64,000 nucleotides of DNA from Grimontia indica (GTDB lineage: Bacteria > Pseudomonadota > Gammaproteobacteria > Enterobacterales > Vibrionaceae). Location of the stretch: the NCBI RefSeq assembly GCF_000333895.2, contig NZ_ANFM02000016.1, positions 62,001 through 126,000 of the forward strand, in the 5' to 3' direction. The position numbers and the translations under genes are program-made. Under the pieces are notes generated by a model, which was given only the letters and a program-made list of their open reading frames with translations, had not been told where the DNA came from and did no database searches. The number at the start of each line of letters is the position of its first letter. Positions within the stretch are counted from its first letter, which is position 1. Below, one piece after another: positions 43,126 through 51,409 of this stretch.

Positions 43126-43695
43126 TGTTTCAGTTATTCCTTTAGAGGTCTAAGCATTTAAGCCCTTTAAATGATACATCTGATGGAATATTTATCAAGT
43201 CTGAGTCACAAATAAGCATATTTATGTCTATAAGTCGCTGTTTTATATGTGCTCAATAAAAATGACGCAAAATTGAAACATTTAGATGTGTAATCAATGT
43301 GCTTTAAGTTAATCATTCTGTATCGATAAGAGGTGAAAACCGAATACAGCGACAGATCCCGTGTTAACTGTTGTTGTTTCGCTGAGCAAAGATCAACAGG
43401 CTCTGGGGTCTGTCGTTTTTTAGTGAGGCATATTAAGTTGATTTGGAGGAAAGAACTGAAAGGTTTACGTAGTAAACTTTCAATCAGATTTTAAGAGAAA
43501 GAAAATGAAAGCGTTTTACACTTGTAATATTTTAACAGAAAGAGGAGTAACTGGCTGAATTTTAATGAGATAAACAATGACTTATTTTTGCTAGGTTAAT
43601 AATAATCTGGCCGTTAGACTCGTCGCCAAAATAATAAAAACAGTTACTGATTACACTTTTATACCCTAAATCCCAAAAAGGCAAAGAAAGTCACG
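43126..43695. other. 570 bp divergent intergenic region, ectA to gap
   Basis: AT-rich, without a credible reading frame. It should contain the osmotically controlled ectA promoter and the gap promoter. The only marked structure is a long stem-loop with a T-run at 43350-43421. Confidence 0.6.
43350..43421 (+). ncRNA. Stable stem-loop with T-run, candidate small RNA 3' end
   Basis: CGACAGATCCC (43350-43360) pairs with GGGGTCTGTCG (43405-43415, one mismatch); inside it CTGTTG pairs with CAACAG. Six T follow, as in a rho-independent terminator, but no plus-strand gene precedes it. The inner CAAAGATCAACAG equals part of the TA-flanked MITE terminus, so a MITE relic is the alternative. Confidence 0.35.
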
Positions 43696-45141
43696 ATGAG
43701 TCCAGAACAACATCTTACCCAATGGCAACAAAGTCAGGCCGACGCAGAAACCATGTCACCTCTCATTAGCAAGCTGTACCGTGAGAAGGGCGTCGAAATT
43801 CAAATTTATGGTCGTGCTGTGATTAACGCTAGTACGATTGATCTGCTGAAGTCACACCGTGTAGCGCGCTGGTATACAGGACAGGAAGTCACTACCGCAC
43901 ACACACTCCCTATTCTGGAAGCATTGGCACAAATGCCACTTTCTCCTTGCCGAATCGACATTGGTCGTCTTGCGAACGTTTACTGGCGTGACCATGAAGA
44001 TTTAGCCCAACTAGATGATTTCCTCAAAACAGCAATCGCAGACCTGCCGCCGTCCACGAGTCTTAAGGAGCCCAGAGATATCGTGTTGTATGGCTTTGGC
44101 CGAATTGGGCGCTTGGTAACGCGCCTGATGGTAGAAAAAAGCGGACCAGGCTACCCACTGCGTCTACGCGCGATTGTTGTACGTGGCGGTAAAGATGGCG
44201 ATCTTGAAAAGCGCGCCAGCTTACTGCGTCGTGATTCTGTTCACGGGCCTTTTAACGGTTCCATTTTGGTAGACCATGCCCGTAACGCTCTGATCGTGAA
44301 TGGTAACTACATTCAGATCATCTACGCGAACCATCCTTCTGAAGTGGACTATGAAGCGCATGGTATCAATAATGCCGTTGTCGTTGATAACACAGGCATG
44401 TGGCGCGATGTTGATGGCCTGAGTAATCATCTGACCGCCAAAGGCGCAGGTAAAGTGTTGCTGACCGCACCAGGTAAGGGTGACATCAAGAACATCGTAT
44501 TTGGTGTTAACCACGGTGACATCAAAGACAGCGATACCATAGTGTCAGCGGCAAGCTGTACTACTAACGCAATTACACCTGTGCTGAAAGCGATGAACGA
44601 TCGTTATGGCGTGGAGTCGGGTCACATCGAGACGGTACACTCATTCACCAACGATCAAAATCTGATTGATAATTTCCACAACGGTGATCGCCGTGGACGT
44701 GCAGCTTCATTAAACATGGTGCTGACATCAACAGGTGCTGCAAAAGCCGTTGCGAAAGCTTTACCTGAATTAAAAGGAAAGCTGACGGGTAATGCTATCC
44801 GCGTTCCAACCCCCAACGTCTCGATGGCGATTGCCAACCTGAACTTGGGCAAAGACGTGGACCGCGATTCACTGAATACCTACCTGCGTGAGACGGCGCT
44901 GATGTCACCACTGGCGGGTCAGATTGATTACACCCAATCCACTGAAATCGTCTCTTCAGACATCGTAGGTTCTCGTTATGCGGGTGTGGTAGACAGCGAA
45001 GCGACTATCGCCGACGGTAATCGCTGCGTGCTCTACATTTGGTATGACAATGAATTCGGTTACAGCTGTCAGGTGATTCACTGCATCGAGCAGATGGCGG
45101 GCGTCCAATATCCAGTGATCCCTGCGGTAAATCAGCAGTAA
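43696..45141 (+). CDS. Long-form glyceraldehyde-3-phosphate dehydrogenase
   Basis: A 481-residue GAPDH with an N-terminal extension of about 125 residues before the NAD domain (IVLYGFGRIGRLVTRLMVEK). The catalytic cysteine is in SAASCTTNAITPVLK and the C terminus reads YIWYDNEFGYSCQV. Vibrios commonly carry this long second GAPDH besides the glycolytic GapA. The role of the extension is not known to me. The ATG is 9 nt after a purine-rich AAAGAAAG. Single gene with its own terminator. Confidence 0.92.
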   Translation: MSPEQHLTQWQQSQADAETMSPLISKLYREKGVEIQIYGRAVINASTIDLLKSHRVARWYTGQEVTTAHTLPILEALAQMPLSPCRIDIGRLANVYWRDHEDLAQLDDFLKTAIADLPPSTSLKEPRDIVLYGFGRIGRLVTRLMVEKSGPGYPLRLRAIVVRGGKDGDLEKRASLLRRDSVHGPFNGSILVDHARNALIVNGNYIQIIYANHPSEVDYEAHGINNAVVVDNTGMWRDVDGLSNHLTAKGAGKVLLTAPGKGDIKNIVFGVNHGDIKDSDTIVSAASCTTNAITPVLKAMNDRYGVESGHIETVHSFTNDQNLIDNFHNGDRRGRAASLNMVLTSTGAAKAVAKALPELKGKLTGNAIRVPTPNVSMAIANLNLGKDVDRDSLNTYLRETALMSPLAGQIDYTQSTEIVSSDIVGSRYAGVVDSEATIADGNRCVLYIWYDNEFGYSCQVIHCIEQMAGVQYPVIPAVNQQ

Positions 45142-45169
45142 TCATTTAAAGAAAACATCCCCCTAAGCC

Positions 45170-45197
45170 AAAGCGACTCATCTGAGTCGCTTTTTTT
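45170..45197 (+). terminator. Terminator of the GAPDH gene
   Basis: AAGCGACTCA/TGAGTCGCTT with a 2 nt centre, followed by a run of seven T. Confidence 0.88.
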
Positions 45198-45220
45198 ATC
45201 TCCAAGAGCAACAGACCTTA

Positions 45221-45498
45221 GGGTCTGTTGACCTTTGGTGGTTAAATTTTGTTCTGGCTATAAGCGTTTTAGGCGCGGCGAGGTGTGTGCCGCCTAGTCA
45301 TTCTAAGCAAATACACCTCAACAAAGCATAAAACGCTTAGAGTACGGGACGCGCAGTCGAACCCTTCGGGCAGCGTTTGTGGGGAATTTCTGCTGCGTTA
45401 TCAGCTTCTCATGTAGGCTAGCTACACATCGAAGCCTCTGCCTTGCATAAAGTCCCCACAAACTGCTGCAAAAATCATCACCAAAGATCAACAGACCC
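45221..45498. mobile_element. MITE-like element, copy 2 (278 bp, TA-flanked, inverted)
   Basis: Inverted relative to copy 1 and clearly homologous along its length. Ends are GGGTCTGTTGACCTTTGGTG and, reverse complemented, GGGTCTGTTGATCTTTGGTG. TA flanks both sides (45219-45220 and 45499-45500). Just left of it CAACAGACC (45209-45217) is a further terminal-repeat fragment facing the other way. The right TA forms part of the TAG stop of the adjoining yjfC-like gene. Confidence 0.85.
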
Positions 45499-46661
45499 TA
45501 GAGAATAATATGAGGCAGATAACGGGCAAGATCCTGTGTAATGAGGGAGGCATCTTCGCGAATCGAAATCCCAGCAGCGCGATCGTTGACCAGCCAGCTG
45601 CCTATCAGGGTGAAGTTGTCGCCGAATTTTGGCAGTGGTTGGTACTGCTGGACGATAGCTTGGGAAATATCATAAGGCCCATCAGTTTTAAAGGTCGACG
45701 CGCCATTTCTGACGATTTCGATGTTGGCTCCCTCGCGTGAAAATAATGGCTTTACCACATAGTCAGACAGGGAAGATGCTTTTGGATCATCCGCGAAGTA
45801 GGCAGGCAGCAGGTTGGGATGATTCGGGTGAAGCTGCCAAAGCATCGGAAGCAGTGCTTTGTTGGAAAGCACAGACTTCCACATCGGCTCCAGCCAATTA
45901 ATGGTCGCGTTCCCCAGGAATTGGGCATATTCCTCATCGAACATGAATTCCCACGGATAGAGCTTGAACATCCAGCGAATGACTCGTCCATTCATGTCGA
46001 CAAATTCGCCGCCATCATTCACACCAATGTCTTCAACGTAGACAAAGCCCGTGTGTAACCCGGCTTCTTTGGCGCAGTCTTCAAGGTACTGAACTGTCGC
46101 ACGGTCTTCTTCTGTGTCTTTACAGCAACTGAAGTGAAGCGTTTGGCCCGGTTGGCGTTTGGCGAGCTCGGCAAAGCGCTCCATGATGTAATCCTGAAGG
46201 ATATTGAACTGGTCGGCACTTTGGTGGATGCGCCCGCTGTTCACCACGTCTTCCAGCCATACCCATTGCCAGAAGCCGGTTTCAAACAAGGAAGTGGGAG
46301 TATCAGCGTTGTTTTCATAAAGCTTGGCAGGATTGACGCCGTCATAGGTGAAATCCAGACGGGCATACAGCGATGGATCCCGGCGTCGCCAGGAACCTGC
46401 GACCAAATCCCACATGGCTTCAGGGATGCCGAACTTGGTCAGCAGCTCATCACTGCGGGTGACGCGCTCGACCACATCAAGACACATCTGGTGGATCTCT
46501 TCGGTGGGCTTTTCAAGATCCTCTTCAATTTGCTTGAGGTTGAACTGGTAGTAGGCGGTTTCATCCCAATAAGGTTCGCCATACATGGTGTGAAACCCAA
46601 AGCCGTATTGCTTTGCCAGTTCCCGCCAGTGTGGACGCTCTGGGATTTGCCGCCGGAACAT
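45498..46661 (-). CDS. yjfC: Glutathionylspermidine synthase-family ATP-grasp protein, YjfC-like
   Basis: A 387-residue protein of the glutathionylspermidine synthase C-terminal-domain family. Marks are ARLDFTYDGVNPAKLYENNADTPTSLFE, EMMWKSVLSNKALLPMLW-like text (EPMWKSVLSNKALLPMLWQL), and VVKPLFSREGANIEI near the C terminus. It lacks the amidase half of E. coli Gsp. It ends in LARYLPHIIL followed directly by a TAG made at the MITE junction, so the last residues may have been trimmed. It is third in a yjfL-yjfM-yjfC-like operon. Substrate unknown. Confidence 0.88.
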   Translation of the reverse strand: MFRRQIPERPHWRELAKQYGFGFHTMYGEPYWDETAYYQFNLKQIEEDLEKPTEEIHQMCLDVVERVTRSDELLTKFGIPEAMWDLVAGSWRRRDPSLYARLDFTYDGVNPAKLYENNADTPTSLFETGFWQWVWLEDVVNSGRIHQSADQFNILQDYIMERFAELAKRQPGQTLHFSCCKDTEEDRATVQYLEDCAKEAGLHTGFVYVEDIGVNDGGEFVDMNGRVIRWMFKLYPWEFMFDEEYAQFLGNATINWLEPMWKSVLSNKALLPMLWQLHPNHPNLLPAYFADDPKASSLSDYVVKPLFSREGANIEIVRNGASTFKTDGPYDISQAIVQQYQPLPKFGDNFTLIGSWLVNDRAAGISIREDASLITQDLARYLPHIIL

Positions 46662-46664
46662 GTT

Positions 46665-47234
46665 CTAACCGCCGCTACGTGAAGAAGATGCGCGCGAGAC
46701 GGATTTACCAAAGCCGCCGCGAGACATGACCTGTCCAATGGTGCCGCTGGATTTTGGTTTGGTGATTGAGCTGGTAGAGACCTTCACCGATTTGTTGCTC
46801 GATGAGCTATAGAAGTTACCATCGCCAGAATAATACTTGCCACGATAGCCATACAGCGGCTTTGAATAGTAACGTTTCTTCTTTTTCTTGAAGTAGTCAT
46901 CATCCAACATGTTGGCAAAGAAAAAGCCTGCCATCGCCGGAATGTACCAGTTGTTGTAACGATCACAGCCATCTGAAAAGTCGACTTCGCACTCGTATTC
47001 ATTGTTGTAACGTGGGGCAGATTGCGCGGCATCTTCAAGCGCATCCTGATACGCGATTCGGCACTCTTCAATCTGGTCTGGAAATGAACGGGCACAATCC
47101 TGTGCGGACTGGAACACGAAACCCTCTGTTTCAGGCTCGAAAAAACAGCCTGAGATACCTCCCACAAACGCAAAGGGGATCACCTTAGCGGCTTTGTCCA
47201 TGGTTGGACGAATAACGTTTTGACTCCGTTTCAT
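46665..47234 (-). CDS. yjfM: DUF1190 protein, YjfM/YgiB-like
   Basis: A 189-residue protein with a hydrophobic N-terminal segment ending in a lipoprotein-like GGISGCFF. The DUF1190 core has FVFQSAQDCARSFPDQIEECRIAY, and a tyrosine-, serine- and lysine-rich low-complexity tail ends in GGFGKSVSRASSSRSGG. DUF1190 proteins regularly precede a glutathionylspermidine synthase-like gene, as here. GGAGG 6 nt upstream fixes the ATG; the longer frame overlaps the upstream gene. Probably exported or membrane associated. Confidence 0.87.
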   Translation of the reverse strand: MKRSQNVIRPTMDKAAKVIPFAFVGGISGCFFEPETEGFVFQSAQDCARSFPDQIEECRIAYQDALEDAAQSAPRYNNEYECEVDFSDGCDRYNNWYIPAMAGFFFANMLDDDYFKKKKKRYYSKPLYGYRGKYYSGDGNFYSSSSNKSVKVSTSSITKPKSSGTIGQVMSRGGFGKSVSRASSSRSGG

Positions 47235-47245
47235 GACTGCCTCCG

Positions 47246-47662
47246 TTAGTAGGTCAGACACGCAGCGTTCAGCACGCCGATGGAAACAGAGACGACTGCC
47301 AGAATAATACCGGCTGGCAATTCGTCGTTTTCAATGCGAGTAGTCAGCTCTTTCAGCATGACAAAACGAACGATGGCGAAGGCAATGAACTGCGCTAACA
47401 TGGCGATCACGCCCCATACCATAAAGTCGACGATGTTGACGGAGTTCTGCGCCGCACCGGCAATGGCAATACAGTAACCCAAGAACGCACCACCAAGAGC
47501 AACTGCTGCTGTTACGCTTTGCTTATCTTTGATCAATGACCACTCGTCGTAGGGTGTGATGCGGATGTAGATGAACTTAAAAATCAGCACAAATGCCAGC
47601 GAAGCAGCAAAATAGATGATGAAGTTTGGCAGACCTGAAAGCAGTCCGGCGAGCATATCCAT
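47246..47662 (-). CDS. yjfL: DUF350 membrane protein, YjfL-like
   Basis: A 138-residue inner-membrane protein with four hydrophobic helices. ITPYDEWSLIKDKQSVTAAVALGGAFLGY and the acidic ENDELPAGIILAVVSVSIGVLNAA segment are standard DUF350 features. First gene of the yjfL-yjfM-yjfC-like operon; the three proteins are presumed to work together, but the process is unknown. AGGAT precedes the ATG by about 7 nt. Confidence 0.9.
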   Translation of the reverse strand: MDMLAGLLSGLPNFIIYFAASLAFVLIFKFIYIRITPYDEWSLIKDKQSVTAAVALGGAFLGYCIAIAGAAQNSVNIVDFMVWGVIAMLAQFIAFAIVRFVMLKELTTRIENDELPAGIILAVVSVSIGVLNAACLTY

Positions 47663-47956
47663 AGTGGTATCCTGTCAGTCCTTGAATCATTATCCCCACC
47701 TAAGCTGAAGGCTCGCTGAGGTCGATAAGTATAAGCTTATGTTTGTTAGCGAAAAACGGCCTTAAGCTATCACGACTTTGCGAGGTAAATCGTCTCAAAG
47801 TTAAAGACACTCAGTTATTGCTGGAATTATTGGTTTACAACGTTCCTATGAGTGAGTTTGCGATCGACCTATGAAAAATATTGTATGACCAAGGTCTCAT
47901 TAAAGCCCACTTTCTATAATTCGCTCATTTAGACCCAAACCATGGATGGAGAAGTC

Positions 47957-50005
47957 ATGTTTGATTACCCAAAAACACGCAAAGATACGATCGTCGATAC
48001 ATATTTCTCCGAGAAAGTGGCCGACCCTTACCGTTGGCTGGAAGATGATTTAAGTGACGAAACCGCGCAATGGGTAGAAGCCCAGAATGCGGTCACCTTT
48101 GGTTGTTTGCATAATATTCCCTTCCGTCATGCTATTCGTGAGCGACTCGAAGCGGCCAACAACTATGTGAAAGAGTCAGCACCGTTCGACCGCGGGGACT
48201 ACACCTATTTCTATCGCAACGACGGTCTGCAGAACCAGTCAGTGGTGTATCGTACCAGCGGAGAGGGTGCGGACGCCGAGGTGTTTCTTGACCCAAATAG
48301 CTGGAGTGAAGAGGGCACCACATCACTTGACCAACTGCGCTTTTCCCGCGACGACAAATTCATTGCCTATTCGACCTCTGAAGGCGGCAGCGACTGGCGA
48401 ACCATCTATGTATTGGATGCAAAAACTGGCGAGTTACTGACTGACAAAATCGAGAACGTGAAGTTTTCTGGTATCGAGTGGCGTGGCAGTGAGGGTTTCT
48501 ACTACTCGACCTATGACAAGCCAGAAGGTAGCGAGCTTTCAGCCAGAACTGAACACCATAAGCTTTACTTCCACACTTTAGGCACCGCACAGACGGACGA
48601 TGTGTTGGTGTTTGGTGGAGATGATGATCCGCAGTTCCGTTATGTTGGCGGCTACACCACTGAGGATGACCGCTATTTGGTGATCTCTGGTGCTAATGCC
48701 ACCTCAGGAAATATGCTTTATGTGCAAGACCTGAAAGGCAGTGGTGAACGCGTGTGTCTGACTGACGATGACAGCGCAGACAGTGATGTTATCGATCATC
48801 ACGACGGCAAACTCCTTATCTACACCAATTGGCACGCACCGATGGGGCGTATTGTGGCGGTGGGCGTTGCAAATCCGCAGCAGGAAAATTGGGAAGATTT
48901 GATTGCTGAAACCGAACATGAACTTAGCATCTCAACGGGTTCGGGCTACCTGTTCGCCAGCTACCTCGTCGATGTTCAGACCCAGGTTAAGCAGTATCGC
49001 CTGAGTGGCGAGAAGGTGCGTGATGTGGCTCTGCCAGATGTAGGCACAGCGTCTGGCTTCTCAGGTCGCGGAAAAGACAAAACGCTGTATTTCACCTTCA
49101 CCAACTACACCACAGCAGCAGACACTTACCGCTTTGACCCGGTTACCGGTGAGACTGCACTTTATCGTCAAAGCGCCTGCACCATCGACAGTGAGAAGCT
49201 TGAATCCCGTCAGGTGTTTTATACCTCCAAAGATGGCACCAAAGTACCGATGACCATTTGCTACCGCAAAGGCATCGAGCTCGATGGTTCACATCCCACT
49301 ATTCTGTATGGCTACGGTGGATTCAATATCAGCTTGGAGCCTGCGTTCAACCCAAGTATTGCAGCTTGGATTGAGATGGGCGGCATCTATGCCGTCGCCA
49401 ACCTGCGAGGTGGCGGTGAGTATGGTAAAGCCTGGCATCAGGCTGGCACTCAGCTTCAGAAACAAAATGTGTTTGATGATTTTATTGCGGCAGCTGAATT
49501 TTTGATTACTGAGAAGTACACGTCATCAGAGAAACTGGCTATTCGCGGGGGATCTAATGGCGGCTTGCTGGTGGGCGCATGTATGACGCAGCGTCCTGAC
49601 CTGTTCAGAGTTGCGTTACCTGCCGTAGGTGTATTGGACATGCTGCGCTACCACACGTTCACATCCGGTGAGGGCTGGAAGTACGACTATGGTACCTCTG
49701 CGCAAAGTGAAGAGATGTTACAATATCTGCTGGGGTATTCACCTGTGCACAATGTGAAAGAAGGTGTTGTGTATCCATCGACATTAGTAACGACGGCTGA
49801 CCATGATGATCGCGTGGTGCCCGCGCACTCCTATAAGTTTATTGCAGAGCTTCAGGCAAAACATGGAGGGGAAAACCCAGTGCTGATCCGCATTGATGTG
49901 AACGCGGGACATGGCGCTGGTATGCCAATGCACAAGGTGCTGGACTTGGGCGCTGATGTGTATGCTTTCTGTCTTGACCAGATGGGTGTAGAGCCCGTGC
50001 TTTAA
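47957..50005 (+). CDS. Prolyl oligopeptidase, S9A family
   Basis: A 682-residue serine peptidase. An N-terminal beta-propeller (about residues 70-400) gates a C-terminal alpha/beta-hydrolase domain. The nucleophile serine is in AIRGGSNGGLLVGA, the aspartate in TADHDDRVVPAHS and the histidine in VNAGHGAGMP. No signal peptide is visible, so it is cytoplasmic unless exported otherwise. It cleaves short peptides after proline. GGAGAAG precedes the chosen ATG; the upstream ATG 15 nt earlier lacks spacing. Single gene with a terminator. Confidence 0.94.
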   Translation: MFDYPKTRKDTIVDTYFSEKVADPYRWLEDDLSDETAQWVEAQNAVTFGCLHNIPFRHAIRERLEAANNYVKESAPFDRGDYTYFYRNDGLQNQSVVYRTSGEGADAEVFLDPNSWSEEGTTSLDQLRFSRDDKFIAYSTSEGGSDWRTIYVLDAKTGELLTDKIENVKFSGIEWRGSEGFYYSTYDKPEGSELSARTEHHKLYFHTLGTAQTDDVLVFGGDDDPQFRYVGGYTTEDDRYLVISGANATSGNMLYVQDLKGSGERVCLTDDDSADSDVIDHHDGKLLIYTNWHAPMGRIVAVGVANPQQENWEDLIAETEHELSISTGSGYLFASYLVDVQTQVKQYRLSGEKVRDVALPDVGTASGFSGRGKDKTLYFTFTNYTTAADTYRFDPVTGETALYRQSACTIDSEKLESRQVFYTSKDGTKVPMTICYRKGIELDGSHPTILYGYGGFNISLEPAFNPSIAAWIEMGGIYAVANLRGGGEYGKAWHQAGTQLQKQNVFDDFIAAAEFLITEKYTSSEKLAIRGGSNGGLLVGACMTQRPDLFRVALPAVGVLDMLRYHTFTSGEGWKYDYGTSAQSEEMLQYLLGYSPVHNVKEGVVYPSTLVTTADHDDRVVPAHSYKFIAELQAKHGGENPVLIRIDVNAGHGAGMPMHKVLDLGADVYAFCLDQMGVEPVL

Positions 50006-50014
50006 CGGGATAAG

Positions 50015-50043
50015 AAAAACGCGCCAGATAAGGCGCGTTCTTT
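50015..50043. terminator. Terminator shared by the peptidase and the pilin gene
   Basis: Stem AACGCGCC/GGCGCGTT with a 6 nt loop; CTTT follows on the plus strand and TTTTTC on the minus strand. Confidence 0.75.
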
Positions 50044-50227
50044 AATTGCCAGCGGCATTAATATTGGTTTCTATGACTGTTATTGCGCTAACCAGTGCGC
50101 TTGGAAGCGCAGAATTTTCTGAAAACATGGCAAGTGTAATCACAGAAACAGCAACGCCGATAATGGCATACTCGATGGCGGTCACCCCAGACTCATCCAA
50201 GATGTAACGTCGAATGCAATTGAACAT
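50042..50227 (-). CDS. flp: Flp-type (type IVb) pilin, orphan
   Basis: A 61-residue prepilin. A short leader MFNCIRRYILDESG precedes the cleavage site, followed by VTAIEYAIIGVAVSVITLAMF, the invariant Glu5 and hydrophobic helix of Flp pilins. No tad/cpa secretion genes are in the window. I prefer the second ATG because AAAGGT is better spaced; an ATG 6 nt upstream is possible. Confidence 0.87.
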   Translation of the reverse strand: MFNCIRRYILDESGVTAIEYAIIGVAVSVITLAMFSENSALPSALVSAITVIETNINAAGN

Positions 50228-50697
50228 TCTCATACCTTTTTAGTTCTTATCTATGACGACTAAACATAACGGTGTAACGTCTACGAATCCAGTCACGTTT
50301 GTATGCCATCTAAACACCTAATACTTCTTAGTTTTATTAGTGGAACTGAAAAGTGTTTTACTAATAGAAATATCCTGAAAATTTGGTGGTGTATTTAGTC
50401 AGTAATGCTCTATTTGTCACAGATTGAAATATGAGCATCAAGCCTATTATTTGAGTTGATTATGGCGGTGATTTCTAGAAAGAAAATCATCAATCCTTGA
50501 GCGCTATCACACAGAGTTTTATTCTTTAATAACAGAAGGGTATGCCATTCACTTTGGTGATTGAACGTATTGCTTAAGGTCACTCAATGTTTGGATATCA
50601 GCCGAAGTCGACTATTCTCAATCATGGGTATATCTACATGGTTGAGAATTTTTTATGGTGAAAGCTCAACGACAAAGGAAATAAATAAGGGGCTGAT
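50228..50697. other. 470 bp gene-free region with an orphan terminator-like hairpin
   Basis: AT-rich, no convincing reading frame. It holds the pilin promoter region and, near the right end, a long hairpin with a T-run 45 nt before the DUF465 gene. Confidence 0.55.
50614..50654 (+). terminator. Orphan terminator or attenuator before DUF465
   Basis: ATTCTCAATCATG pairs with CATGGTTGAGAAT (13 bp, one wobble/mismatch) and is followed by about six T. No plus-strand gene precedes it; it could end a small RNA or attenuate the next gene. Confidence 0.6.
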
Positions 50698-50940
50698 ATG
50701 TTAGGTGAAAACCACTCACTCTTGAATGAGTTCCCAGAGTTCAAGGATCTGATCTCAGAGCTCTCTTCTCAAGATGCTTCATTTGCAGAAGACACGAAAA
50801 CCTACAACGCACTTGATAAAGAAATTCGAAGCCTGGAGCTCAGAGATTCACCGATTGATGATGAGGAAATGCATAAGCTCAAGCATGACCGCGCAGTATT
50901 GAAGGACTCGCTCTACCGCCGTTTGCAGCAAGCGAAATAA
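50698..50940 (+). CDS. DUF465 (YdcH-like) small protein
   Basis: An 80-residue helical protein. ENHSLLNEFPEFKDLISEL followed by a middle loop and LKHDRAVLKDSLYRRLQ is the DUF465/YdcH pattern. These are short coiled-coil cytoplasmic proteins of unknown function. AAGGGG lies about 7 nt before the ATG and a terminator follows. Confidence 0.88.
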   Translation: MLGENHSLLNEFPEFKDLISELSSQDASFAEDTKTYNALDKEIRSLELRDSPIDDEEMHKLKHDRAVLKDSLYRRLQQAK

Positions 50941-50962
50941 TGCGCATCGTTGATGGATACCA

Positions 50963-50988
50963 AGGCGCGCCACTGGCGCGTCTTTTTG
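50963..50988 (+). terminator. Terminator of DUF465
   Basis: Stem CGCGCC/GGCGCG with an ACT loop followed by TC and five T. Confidence 0.8.
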
Positions 50989-51035
50989 TTGGTTTATCCT
51001 AAATTCGTACTCTTCTTGCCAACGAAAAGATGCTT

Positions 51036-51085
51036 ATATAAACCCAAACAACCTGAATCATGCATTTTCAGGTTATGTAGGTATA
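51036..51085. repeat. Palindromic repeat unit, copy B
   Basis: AACCTGAA (51050-51057) pairs with TTCAGGTT (51067-51074). The whole unit, from ATATAA to GGTAT, aligns with 30880-30926 with about ten differences in 50. Confidence 0.55.
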
Positions 51086-51120
51086 AAAGTCTTCAAATAT
51101 CTAACGCTACAAGGTGCTCT

Positions 51121-51351
51121 ATGAAACATCTCTTTCTGATCCCACTCTCGGTTTCACTCTTGTTTGGATGCACTCAAGGCCATGTGCAAAACAACGCGGT
51201 AGGTGCAGATCGTGATGAGTTTGGTTGTATTCCTTCTGCAGGCTATCAATGGTGCGCTTACACGAACCAATGTGAGCGACCATGGGAGCTGGCTGAAGCG
51301 GAAGGCTTTGACAATACGCCGGAACTTTTTGATGGTTTCTGCGAACAATGA
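51121..51351 (+). CDS. Small cysteine-rich lipoprotein
   Basis: A 76-residue precursor with a signal peptide ending in the lipobox LFGC (MKHLFLIPLSVSLLFGC). The mature part contains EFGCIPSAGYQWCAYTNQCER and a final cysteine, four in all, suggesting two disulfides. The motif CIPSAGYxWC...CxRPWEL recurs in many small bacterial exported proteins as I recall; function unknown. AAGGTG precedes the ATG. The longer frame upstream runs through a repeat and is not coding. Confidence 0.75.
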   Translation: MKHLFLIPLSVSLLFGCTQGHVQNNAVGADRDEFGCIPSAGYQWCAYTNQCERPWELAEAEGFDNTPELFDGFCEQ

Positions 51352-51365
51352 TGAACGGAAACAAC

Positions 51366-51396
51366 GAAAAACGCGCCAACAGGCGCGTTTTTTTTA
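51366..51396 (+). terminator. Terminator of the small lipoprotein gene
   Basis: AACGCGCC/GGCGCGTT with an ACA-type loop, A-run before and eight T after; bidirectional. Confidence 0.9.
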
Positions 51397-51409
51397 TAAC
51401 GAGTAGACC

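Noticed and set aside
43350-43421. A riboswitch controlling the GAPDH gene
   Set aside because: The structure is about 275 nt from the GAPDH start and matches no aptamer I recognise; a small RNA end or MITE relic is simpler.
47942-47957. Upstream ATG as start of the prolyl oligopeptidase
   Set aside because: The GGAGAAG ribosome site lies between this ATG and the next one, so only the downstream ATG is correctly spaced.
50950-51120. An upstream extension of the small cysteine-rich lipoprotein
   Set aside because: It runs through a terminator and a palindromic repeat and would bury the lipoprotein signal peptide.
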